A stretch of 41,402 nt of DNA from an uncultured Alphaproteobacteria bacterium (GTDB lineage: Bacteria; Pseudomonadota; Alphaproteobacteria; Thalassobaculales; Thalassobaculaceae), in the NCBI GenBank assembly GCA_902629125.1, contig CACOPQ010000020.1, positions 1-41,402 of the forward strand. The letters are read 5' to 3'. Made by a program: the position numbers and the translations under genes. Position 1 is the first letter of the stretch; each line of letters begins with the position of its first letter. The notes beneath the pieces were generated by a model. That model was not told the DNA's origin and did not search any database. It was given only the letters and a program-made list of their open reading frames with translations. Of the stretch, positions 1 to 7,762 are shown one piece after another.

Positions 1-590
1 TAACCCGATTTGGGCGCCAGGTAATAACAGAAATGAACCGCGTAGGTATGGTGGTTGACATGTCTCACTCAGGAGAAAAATCTACATTCCATGCTATAGA
101 GTTATCGGAACGGCCAATAACGATAACGCACGCAAATCCTAAGTGCTGGCAACCGGCACTGCGAAACAAATCTGACGAACTTCTGAAAGCTCTATCTGAC
201 AGTGGGGGTATGCTTGGCTTTTCTATGTACCCATTTCATTTAAAAAATGGACCAAAATGTAGTCTTCGCGACTTTTGCGAGATGATTGCCTCCACAGCAG
301 ACCTAATAGGCATTGAAAGTATCGGTATTGGATCGGACCTCGTGCAGGGGCATGGAAATGAAGTAGTCGAGTGGATGCGCAACGGCCGCTGGAGCAAAGA
401 AATGGATTTTGGAGAAGGGTCATCGGACAATGCCGGCTGGCCCTCGCCTGTTGAGTGGTTTTCTGGAAATCGCGATTTTAGTAATATAGCAGTCGGGTTA
501 GCTGAAGTTGGTTTTCAGAAGAGTGAAATAAAAAAAATCATGGGTGAGAACTGGCTGAGTTTTTTTGATAACGCCTTTGGACCATTATGA
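1..590 (+). CDS. Membrane dipeptidase, peptidase family M19 (5' end outside window)
   Basis: This is the C-terminal part of an M19 (renal dipeptidase-like) zinc metallopeptidase, a family that hydrolyses dipeptides and some N-acyl amino acids. The frame is open from base 3 with no stop, and codons before the first ATG (33) read T-R-F-G-R-Q-V-I-T-E, which fits the helix before the family's 'MNR.GM.VD.SH' motif. The start therefore lies upstream. Seen here are the D-M-S-H motif, the T-H-A-N-P segment carrying a metal-ligand-type His, the R-N-K-S-D stretch corresponding to the family's 'RN..D', and G-I-G-S-D. The usual G-S-D-F-D-G is changed to G-S-D-L-V-Q-G, so substrate preference may differ. 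The N-terminal H-x-D metal ligands are outside the window. The stop overlaps the next gene's ATG (ATGA), indicating translational coupling. Confidence 0.88.
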   Translation, partial: TRFGRQVITEMNRVGMVVDMSHSGEKSTFHAIELSERPITITHANPKCWQPALRNKSDELLKALSDSGGMLGFSMYPFHLKNGPKCSLRDFCEMIASTADLIGIESIGIGSDLVQGHGNEVVEWMRNGRWSKEMDFGEGSSDNAGWPSPVEWFSGNRDFSNIAVGLAEVGFQKSEIKKIMGENWLSFFDNAFGPL

Positions 591-2293
591 ACCACTTTAG
601 CAAGATCTCTGATAAAGCTTTTGAAATACCGCTTCGCTCACCAGATGTTGTGATGAAACTTGAACGGCTCGGCTCGCTCTTCCCAAACCGGTTAAGCTTT
701 GCACGAACTTTAGTCAGGAGAATGGCAAAGGAGAATTGGTCTATAACCAAGGAAAAATTTGACCTTGATAATAGAGGAATTGGGACGGCTATTTATAAAA
801 TAAACACACCTGTTTTCCCAGTTTGGTTTGTTGTTTTTGCCGATGATTTAAAAGCCTCCGAGAGAACCGATAGGGTAATAGCAGAAAAATGGGATGCAAC
901 ATTTACCCTTACAACCAAAGAGCCGGACGAAGACAAACTTCGATACTTGAAAGAAAATATCCCATTTCAGGAAGCTGGGCGCTGCACTAGCGACGAGTTT
1001 ATTCTCAGTAGAGCAAATAAAAGTGTCCGGCTCTTTAACCATGTAGTGGAAAAACTTGCCTCAGGTCAGCAGCCTAATCCAACCAAACTAATCGAAGTAG
1101 GTTATCTAATGCGAACAACCGCCGTCTATGGCAATGGGAAATTTGGGCTTGCCGACATCAGTCACATCAAGAAACAGGGGTTGTTTGCCTTACCATTTCA
1201 AGCCGAAATGTTGTGTGTTTACCTTGCACGCAATTTTAGTTTTGACTGGGTTGAACATATCGCAAGCAAAATGAAACCAAATTCATGCTGCCGCTTAGAT
1301 GACAAGCTCAAACGGGGACTGGGAGTAGGAAATGCGACCGGATTGGGAATGGCACCGTTTCTTGTCAATCACCCGAAATTAATATCAAATTGGATATTAA
1401 CGCGCGAACGAGCGCTTCAAAGGGTAAACGAAACCCGAGACATATCTGCCACGAAAAGGCGTCAGTTTTCTGATATCCTTAAGCAAGCCAAGATGCATAT
1501 TGAAGAATGGTCAACTACAGACCAACGGCAAGCGAAAAGTTTATCCCTTATAATTAATGAACTTGACGCTCCCCCTCCATTCGATCGGTTCCTCTCGATG
1601 AAAAATGGATGGTGTCGACTTACCGATTGGTCGACTGAAAATTTAAGCATCGAAACACAAGAACTTATCAACTCCATCTTAATCGAGCTCTATCCAGAAT
1701 TAGTGGACAATCTAGAACTAGAAACAGGCGCAGATGAAAATATGCCTCTTGTTCCTAGTATGGCTCTTGATGAGCTCGAGGAAATTATAGAAACCAAGTA
1801 TTACTGGGCTATGGCTTTTGACAATAAAGAAAAGGCAAATAATGCAAGATTTTGGTACGCATCTGAGAACAAAGAAGAACCGAGATTTGGGTGGCGCTAT
1901 TTAGAGCCCGGAGCGGATAAAGAGTTACGCATCGGTATTGCACAGGAGGTACAAAGTTTAAAAACTGCGCTCGCTGAAAGGAAACCGACCGCATCAAAGT
2001 TAAACGTTGCAGAGTTTTTAATCTTGAGGCCAGAATTCAGAGAAATAATTCAACGAATTCAAAATCTCCAGAGCCATCCGTATGCGGAGATCAGAGATAA
2101 CCTTCTTGCGGACATTTGCAGACCCATTAACCTCCTACGTTGCAAATTAGCAATGTTTGGAGCAACAAAGTTTGATCCGAAGTCAGACCTTTGGATTAGG
2201 ATAACGCTCTTTCAAGGCGCTCCGCTAAAGGAACAATTACACCATGAAAATTTGGATAATTGGCTTTTTCCTTCTCTAGAAAATGGTTTCTAA
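587..2293 (+). CDS. Conserved hypothetical protein (568 aa), coupled to M19 dipeptidase
   Basis: I do not recognise a named domain. The protein is soluble-looking, with no signal peptide or membrane segment and an even mix of charged residues. The most conserved-looking stretch is around residues 245-265, with G-V-G-N-A-T-G-L-G-M-A-P-F followed by N-H-P, a glycine-rich loop-like segment. The C-terminal third is helical with many Leu and Arg residues. It starts inside the dipeptidase stop codon (ATGA overlap), and its stop is directly followed by the next ATG with no spacer. The three genes are therefore almost certainly one operon with a linked function, perhaps degradation of a dipeptide or modified amino acid. 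That functional link is inference from context only. Confidence 0.8.
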   Translation: MNHFSKISDKAFEIPLRSPDVVMKLERLGSLFPNRLSFARTLVRRMAKENWSITKEKFDLDNRGIGTAIYKINTPVFPVWFVVFADDLKASERTDRVIAEKWDATFTLTTKEPDEDKLRYLKENIPFQEAGRCTSDEFILSRANKSVRLFNHVVEKLASGQQPNPTKLIEVGYLMRTTAVYGNGKFGLADISHIKKQGLFALPFQAEMLCVYLARNFSFDWVEHIASKMKPNSCCRLDDKLKRGLGVGNATGLGMAPFLVNHPKLISNWILTRERALQRVNETRDISATKRRQFSDILKQAKMHIEEWSTTDQRQAKSLSLIINELDAPPPFDRFLSMKNGWCRLTDWSTENLSIETQELINSILIELYPELVDNLELETGADENMPLVPSMALDELEEIIETKYYWAMAFDNKEKANNARFWYASENKEEPRFGWRYLEPGADKELRIGIAQEVQSLKTALAERKPTASKLNVAEFLILRPEFREIIQRIQNLQSHPYAEIRDNLLADICRPINLLRCKLAMFGATKFDPKSDLWIRITLFQGAPLKEQLHHENLDNWLFPSLENGF

Positions 2294-2971
2294 ATGGAAC
2301 TGCGTTTGGCACTGAATGAAGTCATCAGTAAGTCCACTCAAGCACTAAGGGCGCTGAATTTTCCTGCCGGATCAGATATAGAAAATGCAAAAAATATAGG
2401 CTGGCTTGCCACTCAGGGCTTGCCGGGGCTTCAAATACTTTCTGCTGAAATAAAGGCATCGTCTAGGACACCTAGTCGTAACAAAATAGAGATAGAAACG
2501 AGTAAGGATAGTGTTCAATTCGTAAGTCGTGAGTATTCCGCTTTTTATGTTGCCCAGTCTGCAGTTGATTTTGCGGAAAATGGTAAAAAGGTTGTCGTTA
2601 AGAATTGCAAGTTTCCCCTGTTGATATTTGCGGAGATGGGAAGGCGGCAGCATCTCCCTTTTGGGTTTCAACTCGAATGGAAAAGCGATAAAGAGATATA
2701 TAAAGGATATTCAATGTGTGGAAGATCAGCACTAAGCAGTACTCCAACGGCGTTAAGTACAGCAACGGATCTAACGTTATCAGCGACCAAACAGTTAGTG
2801 AATTTCAGTCCTGTTATAAACCTGGCCCAAGCACACCCATATGACACGATTGGAGTATGCGTAAATTCGCCTCATTGGAAGATTATTTGTGCCGCCGCAA
2901 AAACAGTTTTAATTCCTGACAGCCCACGAAGCCGCAGCAGCGCCGGGGCCGAAGTTGACGATAGTTTTTAA
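2294..2971 (+). CDS. DUF3726-family protein
   Basis: The 225-aa protein matches my memory of DUF3726 at both ends. The N terminus has the family pattern L-N-E-[IV] ... A ... W-L-A-T-Q-G-L-P-G (residues 6-43), and the C terminus has A-A-A-K-T-V-L-I-P-D-S-x-x-S-R followed by an S-A-G-A-x-x-D-D tail. The biochemical function of the family is unknown. No signal peptide or membrane helix is evident. The ATG follows the preceding stop codon immediately, so it is the last gene of the dipeptidase operon. No rho-independent terminator is visible just after it on the plus strand. Confidence 0.7.
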   Translation: MELRLALNEVISKSTQALRALNFPAGSDIENAKNIGWLATQGLPGLQILSAEIKASSRTPSRNKIEIETSKDSVQFVSREYSAFYVAQSAVDFAENGKKVVVKNCKFPLLIFAEMGRRQHLPFGFQLEWKSDKEIYKGYSMCGRSALSSTPTALSTATDLTLSATKQLVNFSPVINLAQAHPYDTIGVCVNSPHWKIICAAAKTVLIPDSPRSRSSAGAEVDDSF

Positions 2972-2981
2972 TGGCAGTCCC

Positions 2982-3059
2982 GTCCTAAGAGTGGATTACG
3001 TGGCCCACATCCTTTAGTACGCCCCTACAATACATTCTACGCTATTTTGGGCTTAGGAC
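2982..3059. repeat. 8-bp perfect inverted repeat flanking 62 nt in the gap after the DUF3726 gene
   Basis: GTCCTAAG at 2982-2989 is matched exactly by CTTAGGAC at 3052-3059. The 191-bp stretch 2972-3162 between the plus-strand operon and the minus-strand terminator contains no convincing gene. The repeat could mark a folded 3' UTR or a decayed element, or it could be chance. Confidence 0.3.
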
Positions 3060-3161
3060 AGCTTCGAGGAACTACTTGGATGCTAAGGCAGTTCCATTTT
3101 CTTATATGCTTTGTCCGGCTGTAAGTAACGTGATGATAAGACAGCGACTAATAGAGGACGT

Positions 3162-3191
3162 AAAAAAAGCCCCCCATAAATGGGGGGCTTT
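3162..3191 (-). terminator. Rho-independent terminator of the RTX/S-layer-like gene
   Basis: A perfect 11-bp stem pairs 3166-3176 with 3181-3191. Its core is six consecutive G-C pairs, and the 4-nt loop is at 3177-3180. Read on the minus strand it is followed by seven U residues (from A3162-3168), the classic intrinsic terminator layout. It lies about 20 nt after the stop of the large minus-strand gene. On the plus strand only a short, broken T-run follows, so any plus-strand activity would be weaker. Confidence 0.9.
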
Positions 3192-3212
3192 CCTATTACG
3201 TGTTTATAAACC

Positions 3213-5738
3213 TTAAGCGTAATCTAGGTTATCAACGTTAAAGCTATTTAAGTCGGTTATACCGCTCAGCTTGACAACGTTGTTAACTTGAAGGTTTGTT
3301 GAAGCAAATGTTGTGCTTGCAATGTTACCGCCACTGACGTTGGTAGCCGCAGCAATATAGGAGTCGGTACCATCGGTGTAAAGAACCATGAAACCATCAT
3401 CGTTTGCAAGTGTACCACCGGTCGTTGCTTGAAATGTACCGCCAGCCTCTAGAGCTGTCTCAACAGCGTCAGTATCGTCTAGATTTTGACCAGATAAGAC
3501 AAATAGAGTCCTGTTTAACATGGTGAAACTACCAACTGCGACCTGAATGGTTGCAGCAGCAGCCGAGATACTTGTATTTGTACCTGATACCAAGTCACTT
3601 GTGGTAATACCACCGATACCGTCAAGCTGATCTTCAATATCATCGAAAGTCAGGTTTAGGTTATCGATGTCAGCAGTAGCTGTCTGATCACCGATCTTGA
3701 AGTCAGTGATTGTCAGAAGATTCACAGAAGCTCCACCTGTCGCTGCATCTGCATAGGTAACAGTATTATCACCAGCACCCAAGGTTACAGTGTCAGCTCC
3801 ACCAGTGGTGTTAAACGTATCATCACCCGCATTACCGAAGAACAAATCAGCCTGTGCGGTACCAGTTACAACGTCATCCCCGGACCCCGTTGTTATACGG
3901 ATACCGTTTCCTGTACCGGCGGCTGCGTTGAAGGTGACAGTACCAGTAGCTGTAGATGCATCAATCGCAGTGTTTGCATTAATTGCGAGCGCGTTAGTTG
4001 TGATCGTATGGTCACCTGCACCACTTAAAGTCATCGCCGCTACAGAAGCTGCATTTCTCAGGTCAGCAATTTCGACGTCGTCAACTGCAACAAAGTTAAT
4101 CGTTTCGATGCCTGTGGCTGTTATTACGCCAGCTGTACCACTGATATCTTCACTGTTTGTAGTGTCACCATCATCGACAGTAACTGTAAGTGTATCTAAC
4201 TGACCGATACCTGTGGCAGTTTTGATACCCAGCGTAAACGCACCTTCGATGTCACGAGCTGTAACATTTGCTGCCTGAGCCGCACTCATATCAGTAACCG
4301 ATGTATTATTAGCAGCATTGCTATCAGTGAAACGAACTGATGTGATACCGGCCACATGATCCATATCAAGCGCCACGTTATTACCGACAGCAAGTGTCTC
4401 AAAGTTCGTGTATCTGGCACCAACAGTTGCTGTTATATGACCAGAGGTACCAACAGTTAAGGTGTCGGTTCCATCACCTGCATCAACAGATCCAGTGGCA
4501 CCTAAAATGGCACCGGTTGTGAAAGAGTCGTTACCGGAGCCACCAGTCACAACTAGAGCTGTATTTGAGTTTAGTGTTGCCGTGATCCCACCTGTTGAAT
4601 TAGCCCCAGATATTGTTCTAACTGTGGTATTCTCAATGGTACCCAGATCAACGTCACCAGCTCCTGTAACCGTGATTGTTGAAGTAGTGCCGGTAAAGTT
4701 GGTGATGTTACCTGTTGTCAGATCGGTAGTTGCATTAACGTTAAGCGCTGTTACTGAGGCTGTATTACCATCAGAGTTCAAGTCAATTGCACCTACTGTG
4801 TTATCTGCCCCGGACGAAGTAATGTTTACTGTGGTAATCGAGTCGTTACCATCACCGATGTTAATTGCACCGGCTGTCGTACCATTTTCGATACCGAGGT
4901 TAATGGTTGCAACGTTATTAGCATGAGTAGCCGTAAACGCGCCGTTCGTAGTTGATTCGTCACCACGAATTGTCAAAGCAGTACCATCTGCAACGCCGGT
5001 AAATGTAACACCGCCTGTAGAGCGGTCACTTACCAACGCGGTTTCACCGCCAAAAGCCGTTGTGTCAATTGATGTACCGTTGGCCAATTCGCGAACAACG
5101 ATATTTTCAATGTTGGATATTGTAGCAGCAGGGAATACAGAGGCGTTATCATCTAACACAACGTTGAGTGTATCTGTACCGTCACCGCCGTTAAGAATAT
5201 CGATGACTGTGAACGTATCTGTAGATCCGTTAACGCCATTAAACGTATCGGCGTTAGCCGTTCCAGTAAAATTATCGGCATTAGTCGTGAACTGAGAGGT
5301 TGTACCCGGATTTATTACCGCAGTTACACCACTTCCAGCTCTATTTTCGTTTTGACCAAAAGCTATGAAGTGATCCAAAGCAGAAGAAAACGTTCCCGCT
5401 GTGACGGCAGCAGCAACGTCTGTGTTAGCAGCCAAATAACCAGCTGCATCAAAAGTTGCGAAAGCTGATGTTGGCGCACGGTTTTCAGATTCACCGAATG
5501 CTTGATAATGCGCGAATACATTCGGGAAAACGCCCGCGGAAACAGCATTTAGTACATCAGCGTTGTTAACCGCGTAATAGTTTGGATCAAAAGTTGCGTT
5601 TGGTGCGCGAAGTTCTTTACCACCAAACAAATTAAAGTGCTGCAGCGCAGAGCCAAAAATGCCCTGTGAGATTGCCACAACAACATCAGCGTTGTTGGTC
5701 AGGTAGAACTGTTCGTCAAAAATTGCAGAAGCTGACAT
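3213..5738 (-). CDS. RTX/S-layer-like surface protein, predicted type I secretion substrate
   Basis: The 841-aa protein is rich in Thr, Ala, Asn, Asp, Gly and Val, and I see no Cys or Trp. It starts at the ATG at 5738, which has AGGAG about 10 nt upstream; an ATG 15 codons earlier lacks a comparable site. Residues 7-44, 50-87 and 96-133 are three copies of a module F-D-x3-Y ... N-x-D-V ... H-[FY] ... F-G-x2-E-x-R. Degenerate RTX glycine/aspartate repeats (G-G-x-G-x-D type) occur near 184-191, 398-430 and 618-665, and the middle is beta-rich. The C terminus (672-841) looks like a T1SS export region, with an I-T-D-F-K-I-G-D segment. There is no N-terminal signal peptide. The T1SS genes lie upstream on the same strand. 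Composition, length and context resemble Caulobacter RsaA, so an S-layer or abundant surface protein is the best guess; an RTX adhesin is the alternative. Confidence 0.85.
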   Translation of the reverse strand: MSASAIFDEQFYLTNNADVVVAISQGIFGSALQHFNLFGGKELRAPNATFDPNYYAVNNADVLNAVSAGVFPNVFAHYQAFGESENRAPTSAFATFDAAGYLAANTDVAAAVTAGTFSSALDHFIAFGQNENRAGSGVTAVINPGTTSQFTTNADNFTGTANADTFNGVNGSTDTFTVIDILNGGDGTDTLNVVLDDNASVFPAATISNIENIVVRELANGTSIDTTAFGGETALVSDRSTGGVTFTGVADGTALTIRGDESTTNGAFTATHANNVATINLGIENGTTAGAINIGDGNDSITTVNITSSGADNTVGAIDLNSDGNTASVTALNVNATTDLTTGNITNFTGTTSTITVTGAGDVDLGTIENTTVRTISGANSTGGITATLNSNTALVVTGGSGNDSFTTGAILGATGSVDAGDGTDTLTVGTSGHITATVGARYTNFETLAVGNNVALDMDHVAGITSVRFTDSNAANNTSVTDMSAAQAANVTARDIEGAFTLGIKTATGIGQLDTLTVTVDDGDTTNSEDISGTAGVITATGIETINFVAVDDVEIADLRNAASVAAMTLSGAGDHTITTNALAINANTAIDASTATGTVTFNAAAGTGNGIRITTGSGDDVVTGTAQADLFFGNAGDDTFNTTGGADTVTLGAGDNTVTYADAATGGASVNLLTITDFKIGDQTATADIDNLNLTFDDIEDQLDGIGGITTSDLVSGTNTSISAAAATIQVAVGSFTMLNRTLFVLSGQNLDDTDAVETALEAGGTFQATTGGTLANDDGFMVLYTDGTDSYIAAATNVSGGNIASTTFASTNLQVNNVVKLSGITDLNSFNVDNLDYA

Positions 5739-5845
5739 TTCTTTCCCACTCCTATAATAGTTAAAATTAGAGTTGCCCCGCAACCACGCGGAGAAGCTCG
5801 CTTAAGTTAACCAACTACACCGCGGACAGTCGACCGCTGTTTGGT

Positions 5846-5892
5846 GCGGTGGCCCCCAAAGATGGCCGGTGACCATCTTTGGGAGATACCGC
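5846..5892 (-). promoter_or_regulatory. Long hairpin in the predicted 5' UTR of the S-layer-like mRNA
   Basis: A perfect 11-bp stem (5855-5865 with 5873-5883) closes a 7-nt loop. A second 5-bp arm (GCGGT 5846-5850 with ACCGC 5888-5892) extends it across a 4x4 internal loop. No U-tract follows on the minus strand, so it does not look like a terminator for the upstream 94-aa gene. It lies about 110-150 nt before the start codon. Long structured leaders are known to stabilise very abundant surface-protein mRNAs, and that role is inferred here. Confidence 0.6.
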
Positions 5893-5945
5893 AAAAGTGC
5901 AGTGAGCAATCCAAGTTTATAACCGCTCGAATCACTAGTGTACAG

Positions 5946-5974
5946 TAAATACTATACCTTTGTTGATAAATCAA
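5946..5974 (-). promoter_or_regulatory. Candidate sigma-70 promoter of the S-layer-like gene
   Basis: On the minus strand TTGATT (5974-5969) and TATTTA (5951-5946) are separated by exactly 17 nt. Initiation near 5939 would give a leader of about 200 nt containing the hairpin at 5846-5892. Both boxes match the consensus only moderately, and the region is AT-rich. Confidence 0.4.
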
Positions 5975-6014
5975 ACTTTTTTTTAAAACTCTATCTTCTT
6001 AATTTAGAAAAGCT

Positions 6015-6299
6015 TTATTGTTTATAGTCAGTTACCGCGCCTTCTTCAAGCGCCATGAGATGCACTGCATGTCCTTGCAAGAATGTGGCAGCGGCCTTTC
6101 TACCCATCAAATCAACTAATAAACCTGCATAGCAATTCGCTAATGCGCTAACAACTTCTTGGTCGGTCGCTTCCTTTCGCGATTCTGCAAGGGCTTTTTG
6201 AAGAGCGGGTTCAATAATTTTAGTTGCAACATGAAGAACGGACTCTTTATTTTCTGGCGCCACTTCAGGGTTTACAACTCCACTTTGATCATCTGACAT
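6015..6299 (-). CDS. Small hypothetical protein (94 aa) in the type I secretion locus
   Basis: The ATG is preceded by a good AGGAGA site six bases upstream, so it is very likely translated. The protein is soluble and mostly helical by composition. An acidic N terminus (M-S-D-D-Q) precedes an amphipathic region, and residues 50-80 contain a hydrophobic helix-like segment (C-Y-A-G-L-L-V-D-L-M-G-R). I do not recognise the family. It sits between the membrane-fusion protein gene and the substrate gene. A cytoplasmic accessory role, such as a chaperone or regulator of the secreted protein, is an inference from position. Confidence 0.75.
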   Translation of the reverse strand: MSDDQSGVVNPEVAPENKESVLHVATKIIEPALQKALAESRKEATDQEVVSALANCYAGLLVDLMGRKAAATFLQGHAVHLMALEEGAVTDYKQ

Positions 6300-6366
6300 A
6301 TTGCTCTCCTTTTTTAGAAGTAATTAATCATATTTTTACGTGATAGGTTTTTTGAGAAGCAATTCA

Positions 6367-7722
6367 TTAGTCTTCGTTTAGCCCCCTAACAAATGCGTCT
6401 GTCATTGGCTTCAAAAGATAATCCAAAACGGTTCTTTCACCTGTTTGTATTAAAACGTCAGCCGGCATACCTGCAGTCAGCTTGATCCCATCGAGCTTTT
6501 TCTGTTCATCAGTCGGTATCTCGATTCTGGCAAGAAAGAAAGGTTCTGACATTCTATTGTCTTGAATTCTGTCTCCAGAGATAGAAACTACAACCCCAAA
6601 AATAGCCGGGGTCGTTCTCATATTCAAGGCGGTGAGGCGGACTTCTGCAGTTTGCCCGACTTCAACGTTATCTATGTCGTTTGGTGACACTTCGGCATTG
6701 ACGATCAAATCATCATCTTGCGGCACAATTTCCATTAGGGGTTCGCCCGGCCCGACAACGCCGCCGACAGTATGGAATTGCAGAGCTTGAACGATACCTC
6801 CTTTTGGAGCCTTTATTTCTATTCTTTGGAGAACATCTTTGGCAACCAACAGTTGCTCATAGAGGTCTGATACTTCAAGTTTGACGTCACGTAACTCCTT
6901 AACAGTTGCTTCTCGAAAACGTTGTTTGACACTAATAATTTGATTTTGAGATTCTCGCTGCGAGCTCTTTGCCCGAGCGATTTTTGCCAATTCTGTTCCA
7001 GCTGCACCGCGCAACTGTGCCATGGCTCTTTCCCTGGCTAAAAGTTTTGTTTTAGGAAAATAACCTTTCCGATGCAATTCTCGCAAACCTATTATTTCCT
7101 CCTCAAAAATCGTATGCTGTTCAATGTGAGCCGACCTCTGTATCTCGAGTCCTTGAATTTCATCGTCTAACTGCTGTATTCGCTGTTCTAAGATCGCAAT
7201 ATGTCCATCTAATGTTTCTCGCCTTGCCGTCATGTGTTCCTGTTCGGCATCAATAATATCTATAATTTCTCTATTTTGGTCTAATCGTCTAAGCAAGTGC
7301 CCACTCAAGTTGATTTCCCTGAGTCCGCTCAATTCGCTCTCTAGCCTTGACTCTCTCGCTAGAGCCTGGTCGAGTTTACCATTGTGCCGAGCCACGTTCG
7401 CGGATGCTTTGAGTGGGTCTAGTGAGATGAGTCGTTGTCCGGTTTCAACAAACTGTCCCTCCACTACATGAACGGAGCTAATGATACCACCCTCAAAATG
7501 CTGTATTGTCTTTCTGTCTCCCTTTAACGTAAGGGTGGCTAGAGCCGGAACCGCTCGTGCCAACGGTGCTGTCGCCGACCACGCACCCAGGCCCAAAAAA
7601 ATCACACAAACAACAAAGCTCCCAAACAGAACGATACCTTTTACACTAGAAGATGGCTTCTGAGCCTCATTGACTGCAGGTAAAGCTGTATTAGCTATTG
7701 GTTCGTTATCAGCTTGCTGCAT
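6367..7722 (-). CDS. HlyD-family type I secretion periplasmic adaptor (PrtE/RsaE-like)
   Basis: This is the membrane fusion protein that links the inner-membrane ABC exporter to a TolC-type outer-membrane channel. Residues 1-28 are cytoplasmic, and one membrane helix spans about 29-50. Next comes the first half-lipoyl motif (F-E-G-G-I-I near 77-82 and V-x-E-G-Q-x-V), then a long coiled coil over roughly 105-280, the second half-lipoyl segment (I-K-A-P-K-G-G-I-V), and a beta-barrel with G-M-P-A-D-V-L-I-Q near the C terminus. The length (451 aa) is typical for PrtE/RsaE. Its start lies 40 bp after the exporter stop, so the two are cotranscribed. No outer-membrane factor gene is in the window, so a TolC homologue elsewhere is presumably shared. 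Confidence 0.93.
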   Translation of the reverse strand: MQQADNEPIANTALPAVNEAQKPSSSVKGIVLFGSFVVCVIFLGLGAWSATAPLARAVPALATLTLKGDRKTIQHFEGGIISSVHVVEGQFVETGQRLISLDPLKASANVARHNGKLDQALARESRLESELSGLREINLSGHLLRRLDQNREIIDIIDAEQEHMTARRETLDGHIAILEQRIQQLDDEIQGLEIQRSAHIEQHTIFEEEIIGLRELHRKGYFPKTKLLARERAMAQLRGAAGTELAKIARAKSSQRESQNQIISVKQRFREATVKELRDVKLEVSDLYEQLLVAKDVLQRIEIKAPKGGIVQALQFHTVGGVVGPGEPLMEIVPQDDDLIVNAEVSPNDIDNVEVGQTAEVRLTALNMRTTPAIFGVVVSISGDRIQDNRMSEPFFLARIEIPTDEQKKLDGIKLTAGMPADVLIQTGERTVLDYLLKPMTDAFVRGLNED

Positions 7723-7762
7723 TTATCTCTTTCCTTAATAAAACTAGAGAGCAGTCACAAAT

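Noticed and set aside
3790..4926. Open plus-strand frames opposite the S-layer-like gene (for example 3790-4203 and 4462-4926)
   Set aside because: They are antisense shadows of a Thr/Ala/Val-rich repetitive gene, with low-complexity translations and no ribosome-binding sites.
5739..5783. Upstream ATG for the S-layer-like protein (15 more residues)
   Set aside because: It has no good ribosome-binding site, while AGGAG precedes the internal ATG at 5738, and the extra residues do not fit the repeat start.
5846..5892. Reading the leader hairpin as a terminator of the 94-aa gene
   Set aside because: No U-tract follows the stem on the minus strand.
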